The position numbers and the translations under genes are program-made. DNA of 64,000 bases from positions 62,001 to 126,000 of the forward strand of contig DWVH01000022.1 in the NCBI GenBank assembly GCA_019120335.1. The letters are read 5' to 3'. A model generated the notes under the pieces. That model made no database searches and was not told where the DNA came from. It saw only the letters and a program-made list of their open reading frames with translations. This stretch comes from Candidatus Enterococcus stercoripullorum. GTDB taxonomy: Bacteria; Bacillota; Bacilli; Lactobacillales; Enterococcaceae. Shown here in pieces: positions 59,785-64,000 of the stretch (within the stretch, counting starts at the first letter, position 1; each line of letters opens with the position of its first letter).

Positions 59785-61182
59785 ATGGAAAAGAAAAAAA
59801 TGATGATTGTAGGTACTGCTGCAGCGGTAGCAGTTTTAGCTGTTGGTGGGGTAACATACACTGCAATGCAGAAAAAACAATACGAGCAGTCAGTAACTAA
59901 AGTAGAAAAATTTTTGAGTGGTAGTAAAGAATCCCATGAAAAAGCAAAGAAAGCTATTAAAGATAGCTACTTAAACGAGAAAAAGGAATTCTTGAAACCA
60001 AATATTGATGACAAATCCATGAAAGAAACCAAAGAAAAAGTAGAAGCCTATACGAAAAATGCCTTAGACTCTAAAAAACAAGTTGATTCTTTAATGGAAA
60101 AAGATAAAAAGCGTTTATCTATGCAAGTGGAGCAACAAGCCGCTCAAGCAAAAGAGTTGCAACAGGAACAAAAAGCACTTGATAATAAATATCAGGAACA
60201 AAAAACAGTTAATAATCTATTTGAAAAACCATACTTAAATGGAGATAAACAAACGGATCAAGCAATCAAGCCAACGACTAAGAAGGCTGATGTTGCAACT
60301 ACAAAGAAAACGTACTACACACCAAAAGTGACGGAAAAACAATCTTTTGAAAAAGCAATTAACAATGGGATTGATTCTGCTGAAAAGCAAGTTGCACAAG
60401 TAGAAAAGGCAACGAAAGCAGTGGATAATCTAGTGAAAAATGGCAAAGCTACAGATAAAGTCACAAAAGAAACTGCGGAACAAGCGAAAAAAGAAGTGGA
60501 AGCTATTAAAAGCGAAACTATCAAGAAAACTTTTGATGATGAATTAAAAGTCATTGAAGATAAAGTACAAGCTGAAGCTAAAGTGAAGGAAGAAAAAGCA
60601 AAATCTGAAGCAGAAGCTAAAGCAAAAGAAGTTGGTGGACAAGTTGAAAAACAGGCTGATGGTACATTTGTAGTGAAAGCGAATGACGGTCAAGTCTACC
60701 AAGCTAAAGGAGACGGAAAAGTAGAAGTAGTGAAACCAACACAAAATACTTCTACAAGTCAACCAAACACAAATACAGGAACAAATACACAACCAAGTAA
60801 CAATGGTAGTGGAAATACGCAAACACAACCTAGCCAACCAAGCAACAACGCTGGCAATACGCAAAGCCAACCAACTCAACCAAGCAATAATGGTGGTGGT
60901 ACTACGCAAACACAACCAAGTCAACCAACGCAACCTAGCAATAATGGTGGAGGGAATACACCAACCCAGCCAACACAACCTAGTAAGCCTGCAACACCAA
61001 CCATTGTAAGTGGCTATATTGGAAATACTGGTAGAGTGTGGAGTTCTGAAGATGAGGCAAGCATTTGGGCTGATAACCAGCTAAAACAGAGTATTATTAG
61101 TGGTGGTAGTATTAGAAGCTGGTCAGTGGTTGAAATCCTTTATTCCGACGGTTCTAGAAAGTACTCGGTTGATTTAGATTAA
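59785..61182 (+). CDS. Membrane-anchored coiled-coil protein with Gln/Pro/Asn repeat tail
   Basis: The 465-residue protein has an N-terminal hydrophobic anchor (about 6-30) and a Lys/Glu-rich helical region with coiled-coil character (about 35-295). A low-complexity part follows (about 315-410) made of units such as TQPSQPSNNGGGNTQ, then a C-terminal domain of about 55 residues (SGYIGNTGRVWSSEDEASIWADNQL...YSDGSRKYSVDLD). The design suggests a surface protein reaching through the cell wall and presenting its end domain. There is no LPXTG motif. The start is ATG 59785, behind TGGAGG. Confidence 0.72.
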   Translation: MEKKKMMIVGTAAAVAVLAVGGVTYTAMQKKQYEQSVTKVEKFLSGSKESHEKAKKAIKDSYLNEKKEFLKPNIDDKSMKETKEKVEAYTKNALDSKKQVDSLMEKDKKRLSMQVEQQAAQAKELQQEQKALDNKYQEQKTVNNLFEKPYLNGDKQTDQAIKPTTKKADVATTKKTYYTPKVTEKQSFEKAINNGIDSAEKQVAQVEKATKAVDNLVKNGKATDKVTKETAEQAKKEVEAIKSETIKKTFDDELKVIEDKVQAEAKVKEEKAKSEAEAKAKEVGGQVEKQADGTFVVKANDGQVYQAKGDGKVEVVKPTQNTSTSQPNTNTGTNTQPSNNGSGNTQTQPSQPSNNAGNTQSQPTQPSNNGGGTTQTQPSQPTQPSNNGGGNTPTQPTQPSKPATPTIVSGYIGNTGRVWSSEDEASIWADNQLKQSIISGGSIRSWSVVEILYSDGSRKYSVDLD

Positions 61183-61204
61183 AAGTAATTGAAATAAGTC
61201 GATT

Positions 61205-61235
61205 TAAAAACAGTCTTTCGGGGCTGTTTTTTTCA
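61205..61235 (+). terminator. Terminator after the repeat-tail protein
   Basis: AAAACAG-C-CTGTTTT forms a short stem (loop TCTTTCGGGG) followed by a T run. Confidence 0.85.
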
Positions 61236-61260
61236 TACTTTAAATTGTGAGGTGATACCT

Positions 61261-61314
61261 ATGCGATTGTGTCGTTCCCCATGTGAACTTTATGATTGGA
61301 CATTCTATGTTTAA
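61261..61314 (+). CDS. Possible leader peptide before the adhesin gene
   Basis: This 17-codon frame (MRLCRSPCELYDWTFYV) has a perfect ribosome binding site, GAGGTGAT, 4 bp upstream. It ends 18 bp before a terminator-like hairpin that precedes the large adhesin gene. It could be an attenuation leader or the remnant of a decayed gene. Confidence 0.4.
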   Translation: MRLCRSPCELYDWTFYV

Positions 61315-61331
61315 AGGGAATATTTCTGACA

Positions 61332-61362
61332 AAGACTACTCTTAGCGGGTAGTCTTATTTAT
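61332..61362 (+). terminator. Hairpin in the leader of the adhesin gene
   Basis: AAGACTAC pairs with GTAGTCTT around a 9-nt loop and is followed by ATTTATTT. It lies between the short leader frame and the adhesin gene, 27 bp before its start codon. Confidence 0.55.
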
Positions 61363-61388
61363 TTACACAAAAGATAAGGAGAAGTTGT

Positions 61389-64000
61389 ATGTTTGAAAAA
61401 ATGCGCAAAGTCTTGTCTATTTTGGCTGTGACAATGATGGTAAGTGCTAGTTTGCCGTTAAATGTTTTAGCGGATGAAAACACTCAACCGGCAGTAGAAG
61501 CAACTACAAACAATGAAGTAGTTGAAAATAAAGTCATTGAGCCAACAACGACAAGTACAGAAGAACAACCTACACAACCAAGTGTAGAGAGTAATCAAAG
61601 TAACGTTTCAGAAGCAATTGGCACGACAGACAATGCTAATGCACCTAATGTTACTGAAGCAGTTGTAGAAGCACCAAAAGAAGTGGTGAAACCTAGTGTA
61701 GAAGAACAGTTAAATGCGATTGGTTTTACTTATAAAAATGGCATTTTACAATCAACTACTGGTACAAGTTATCGTGATACTGTAGATATTGATAAAGCTG
61801 TTCAAATTTTAAAAGAGGCACAAGGTGTACGCCGTGTACGTCGTGCAGTCGCTAATACAATCTGGGTAGACCGTAATTCAGGAGTCAATTATGTATCATT
61901 TACACGAAAAGGACATTCTGAGTTAGGCTGGTATATGAAACGTGATAGCGACGGAAGAGTGTTATGGTGTATTGAACCAACTGTACCGCTTGATTGGGAC
62001 GCCAACGGTGGATTTACTCGTGTGGAAGATAATCGTGAAGTGATGAAACGTGCAAGTTTAATTGCTTATTATGGATACGAGAAACAACCAAGTATTAAAA
62101 ATGCTTTTTATACAGAAATGTTGATCGGAGAAACCGTCGAAGGTAGTGGACCAACGGCTATTTCAGGTGGTAGTTATAGTTTAGCCGAATACAATGCGTT
62201 TAAAGCGCGTGTGTTAGCTGAAGTAGGTACTTTCTTCCATTTACCAGAATTTGCTGAGAAAACATATACGTTAAAAGCCGGAGAAAGTATTACAATTACT
62301 GATACGACTGCACGTTTGAGAAATTATACAATGTTTTCTACTGGTGGTTACAATGTCACTCGTAATGGTAACTCGATTACCATTCATGCGGACGCAAATA
62401 GTAGCGAAAAAGGAACAATCGGTTTTGTTTATAATATCCCACCAACTTTTAAAGGGGCTACTTTAGTTTATCGTAATCCTTACTTGCAGGATGTGATTTC
62501 TGCGAAAATAAAAGACCCTACTGGTTTTGCAGTAAACATCAACGTTAAGAAGAATGGTAAAACTAAAATCGTTAAGAAAGACGAAAACGGACAACCCGTA
62601 CCTGGTGCAGTCTTTGAAGTAATGAATAAGGCTGATGGGGCTAAAAAGACGCTAACTACTGGTGCTAATGGTGAGGTAGAAGGTGAATGGCAACACGGTA
62701 CTGTATTATCTATCAAAGAAACGCAAGCACCAAAAGGTTTTGTTCGTGATAATCTTGTAAAAGAAATCACGATTGAAGCCAATCAAACAAAAACCGTTGA
62801 ATTTACCAACAAGCACCAAAAATCACGCTTAACCATTATCAAACAAGACGCTGAAACAGGAAAAGCGCAAGGGAAAGCAACGTTAGACGGTGCAGTCTAT
62901 GGTTTATATCATGAAAATGGCGCAAAGGTGACTGAAGTTGCTTTACATAACCATGACGGCAAAGTACAAGCAACCATTGATAACCTTGATTTAGGTAACT
63001 ATTACTTACAAGAATTACAAGCGCCTAAAGGTTATCAGCTAAATACGGATAAAGTGCCTGTAACGCTTGAATATCAAGGTCAAGATGTAGAAGTTGCCGT
63101 TGCTAGTAAGACAGTGAAAGATAAGGTAATTAAAGGTTCTATCAAAGGTTATAAATTTGGGGACAAATCTTTAATTGACCGTTTTATTGACCTTTTTACT
63201 GGCAATAAGAATATTAAAAATCCTTTACAAGGGATTGAAATCAGTGCAACTTCTTATACAACTGGTAAAGTGTATACGGCTGTAACAAATGCGGAAGGTT
63301 ACTTTGAAATTAATAACTTACCATTTGACAAGTATCAAGTAACAGAAAGTCGTGGGAAGTTAGGCTATCGCTTGATTGATCCTTTTGATGTGGAAATCAC
63401 AACACAAGGACAAACGCACACGTATCTTTTAGAAGATAAAGTGATTGAGAACAAAATCAAGGTTGTAAAAGTAGATAGTGAAACAGGCAAGGCTATTGCT
63501 CGCTCGCAAGCACAATTCAAAATTTACGACCGCACAACTAAGAAATTCTTACAGTTTACCGTGCCAAACACGGATGAAAAGTCTGAAATTCTTACTACAA
63601 ATAGTAAAGGCTATTTAGTGACTAGCGAACCTTTATTATACGGTATTGACCGTTATGAATTGCATGAAGTAAAAGCACCAGAAGGCTATGTTCGCAACAC
63701 TAAACCGATTGTTTTTAGCGTGGATTCTGGTTCAAATGAAACAGTTATCGAAATTAAGATGACAAATATGAATCAAAAAGGTAAATTAACCATTCATAAG
63801 ACCGCTGAAAGTGCGGTAGGCACTAGAAAAGAAAATACACCATATGGAGAAATCACGAAATTTACCTTTAACCAACAAGCAATTGCAGGCGTACAATTTA
63901 AAGTCCGTGCCAAAGCTGATGTGGTTACCAATGATGGTACGGTACGTTTAAAACAAGGACAATATGTACAAGCAGACGGACAAGATTTAGTCTTAACCAC
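61389..64000 (+). CDS. Large secreted adhesin with thioester-like domain and SpaA/Cna-B repeats (3' partial)
   Basis: At least 870 residues are seen and the gene runs off the window. A signal peptide (residues 1-28, cut after VLA) is followed by a Thr/Glu/Pro-rich spacer. A globular domain of about 160-370 has a thioester-type cysteine (LWCIEP, Cys194) and the segment FYTEMLIGET, where such domains normally have TQ. Then come repeated SpaA/Cna-B domains from about residue 385 (KTKIVKKDENGQPVPGAVFEV, SRLTIIKQDAETG, NKIKVVKVDSETGKAIA, GKLTIHKTAE), with EAP-type strands (KETQAPKGF, ELQAPKGY, EVKAPEGY). Such proteins are usually ended by LPXTG and anchored to the wall. Conjugative elements like Tn1549 carry similar genes. 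The start is ATG 61389, behind AAGGAG. Confidence 0.88.
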   Translation, partial: MFEKMRKVLSILAVTMMVSASLPLNVLADENTQPAVEATTNNEVVENKVIEPTTTSTEEQPTQPSVESNQSNVSEAIGTTDNANAPNVTEAVVEAPKEVVKPSVEEQLNAIGFTYKNGILQSTTGTSYRDTVDIDKAVQILKEAQGVRRVRRAVANTIWVDRNSGVNYVSFTRKGHSELGWYMKRDSDGRVLWCIEPTVPLDWDANGGFTRVEDNREVMKRASLIAYYGYEKQPSIKNAFYTEMLIGETVEGSGPTAISGGSYSLAEYNAFKARVLAEVGTFFHLPEFAEKTYTLKAGESITITDTTARLRNYTMFSTGGYNVTRNGNSITIHADANSSEKGTIGFVYNIPPTFKGATLVYRNPYLQDVISAKIKDPTGFAVNINVKKNGKTKIVKKDENGQPVPGAVFEVMNKADGAKKTLTTGANGEVEGEWQHGTVLSIKETQAPKGFVRDNLVKEITIEANQTKTVEFTNKHQKSRLTIIKQDAETGKAQGKATLDGAVYGLYHENGAKVTEVALHNHDGKVQATIDNLDLGNYYLQELQAPKGYQLNTDKVPVTLEYQGQDVEVAVASKTVKDKVIKGSIKGYKFGDKSLIDRFIDLFTGNKNIKNPLQGIEISATSYTTGKVYTAVTNAEGYFEINNLPFDKYQVTESRGKLGYRLIDPFDVEITTQGQTHTYLLEDKVIENKIKVVKVDSETGKAIARSQAQFKIYDRTTKKFLQFTVPNTDEKSEILTTNSKGYLVTSEPLLYGIDRYELHEVKAPEGYVRNTKPIVFSVDSGSNETVIEIKMTNMNQKGKLTIHKTAESAVGTRKENTPYGEITKFTFNQQAIAGVQFKVRAKADVVTNDGTVRLKQGQYVQADGQDLVLT

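Noticed and set aside
60544..60978. Minus-strand frame rich in Cys and Trp over the repeat-tail protein
   Set aside because: Product of the repeat region read in reverse. No start signal.

Overview
The window looks like a chromosomal segment of a low-GC Gram-positive coccus of the Lactobacillales, most likely Enterococcaceae. Supporting this are an IreB with Thr4 and Thr7, the walHIJ tail of a WalRK operon, a CIRCE-controlled groESL, a Bce-type peptide-antibiotic module, a Met T-box in front of metNIQ, and a Zur box in front of zinc-free ribosomal protein paralogs. The species cannot be fixed from the sequence alone.

Positions 1 to about 44990 are ordinary core genome. In order: walH (partial)-walI-walJ; groES-groEL; a MerR/TipAS regulator divergent from a CPBP protease; pncB-nadE (NAD salvage); on the minus strand a LysR regulator, nrdI, a LURP-one protein and a Cof-type phosphatase; ung, pta and an EamA transporter; tsaE-GNAT; a two-component system plus ABC transporter of the Bce type with a clear operator; exoA; an internally deleted Gfo/Idh remnant; murB; a FusB-type EF-G-binding protein with a candidate leader-peptide attenuator; coaB-coaC-ECF-S (pantothenate/CoA); potABCD; an esterase; ogt and an ABC-F protein; rex; a Zur-controlled rpsN/rpmG cluster followed by a permease pair; ireB-ruvX-DUF1292; another EamA transporter; queH; and metNIQ.

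From about 45000 to the end of the window the character changes. There are two tandem RepA_N initiator genes with iteron-like repeats inside the larger one. They are followed by some 30 short, tightly packed, mostly unrecognised genes on the plus strand: small membrane proteins, a MazG-like pyrophosphohydrolase, Cse60-like and BRCT proteins, a DUF2786 protein, a lipoprotein and several paralog pairs. Then come a membrane-anchored coiled-coil protein with a Gln/Pro/Asn repeat tail and a large secreted adhesin with a thioester-like domain and SpaA/Cna-B repeats that runs off the end. This is the layout of an integrative conjugative element or integrated plasmid whose transfer genes would lie beyond 64000. 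No integrase, relaxase or attachment site is visible here.

The most unusual object is a roughly 370-nt gene-free stretch (51821-52188) closed by a near-perfect 28-bp helix, packed with internal hairpins and preceded by a TATAAT box at the right distance. It is a candidate large structured non-coding RNA of the mobile element. A second structured gene-free region lies at 49104-49336.
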